Source: Gelatiniphilus marinus (GTDB taxonomy: Bacteria > Bacteroidota > Bacteroidia > Flavobacteriales > Flavobacteriaceae). From it: DNA of 5,938 nt. The position numbers and the translations under genes are program-made. The notes beneath the pieces were generated by a model. It was not told where the DNA came from and did no database searches. It saw only the letters and a program-made list of their open reading frames with translations. Below are positions 5,814 to 5,938 of this stretch, piece by piece (position 1 is the stretch's first letter; every line of letters starts with the position of its first letter). Location: assembly GCF_042678305.1 (NCBI RefSeq), contig NZ_JBHUDT010000015.1; one strand, 5' to 3'.

Positions 5814-5938
5814 CGTGTTCCTTTAGTTTGTAATAAATAACTTTATATAGAAAAAGAGGAGAACTATAACGTGTTTTAGAATTACAGATCCATGACACGT
5901 ACGAGTCCTCTCTTTCTATAGAGTTGCAAAGAACCATT
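5805..5938 (-). repeat. Partial attC-like site upstream of the lipoprotein cassette, cut by window edge
   Basis: The element begins with TTTGCCTAAC (5805-5814), the inverse of the box at 5087-5096, followed by GTGTTC, nearly the same spacer as after the box at 117-123. Inside is a long stem: 5846-5860 pairs with 5906-5920 with one mismatch (5854/5912). An inner perfect stem ACGTGT/ACACGT (5869-5874 with 5895-5900) follows. GTTC plus TTT (5817-5824) can pair with AAAGAAC (5928-5934). The window ends in CCATT, the same bases that precede the GTT box in the copy at 4960-5096, so the missing box probably starts at the next base. The stem sequence is unrelated to the two complete repeats, so this would be a divergent site. 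A structured RNA or terminator-like hairpin is the alternative. Confidence 0.5.

Noticed and set aside
1..5938. CRISPR array, tRNA or rRNA genes
   Set aside because: There are no short regularly spaced repeats and no cloverleaf or rRNA-like segments; the only repeats are the long structured elements described.

Overview
Organism. All three genes lie on the minus strand and are strongly AT-rich, with many Asn, Lys, Ile and Phe codons, AT-rich leaders and no clear Shine-Dalgarno sequences. One gene carries a type II (lipoprotein) signal. This fits a Bacteroidota bacterium, most likely a flavobacterium-like lineage. That is an inference from composition; no marker gene is present.

Layout, read in the gene direction (right to left). 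Positions 5805-5938 hold a hairpin-rich element cut by the window edge. A lipoprotein gene of unknown function follows (5800-5117), then a ~130-bp structured repeat (4960-5096). Next come two coupled genes: a protein kinase / superfamily 1 helicase fusion (4914-1594) and a phospholipase-D-fold nuclease (1594-230). These are followed by a second copy of the structured repeat (117-250) and a GC-rich cluster of hairpins (18-125). No integrase, transposase, tRNA, rRNA or CRISPR array is visible.

How it fits together. The kinase-helicase plus PLD pair has the domain composition of a type I Mokosh antiphage system (MkoA + MkoB). The structured repeats behave like integron attC sites. Each gene block starts with a GTT-containing box at its 5' end and carries the inverse of that same box at the start of its downstream repeat: GTTAGGCAAA for the lipoprotein block and GTTGCCAACC for the defence block. 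This is the pattern expected of integron gene cassettes. The two complete repeats share a 16-bp stem whose only departures from Watson-Crick pairing are five G.T wobbles, all on the plus strand. That strand corresponds to the folded bottom strand of integron attC sites. I therefore read the window as part of a cassette array with an 845-bp lipoprotein cassette and a 4846-bp two-gene defence cassette.

Limits. The Mokosh name rests on domain logic and motif reading. The integron interpretation rests on box matching and folding by eye, without an integrase in view. A lineage-specific cassette system that is not a classical integron remains possible.
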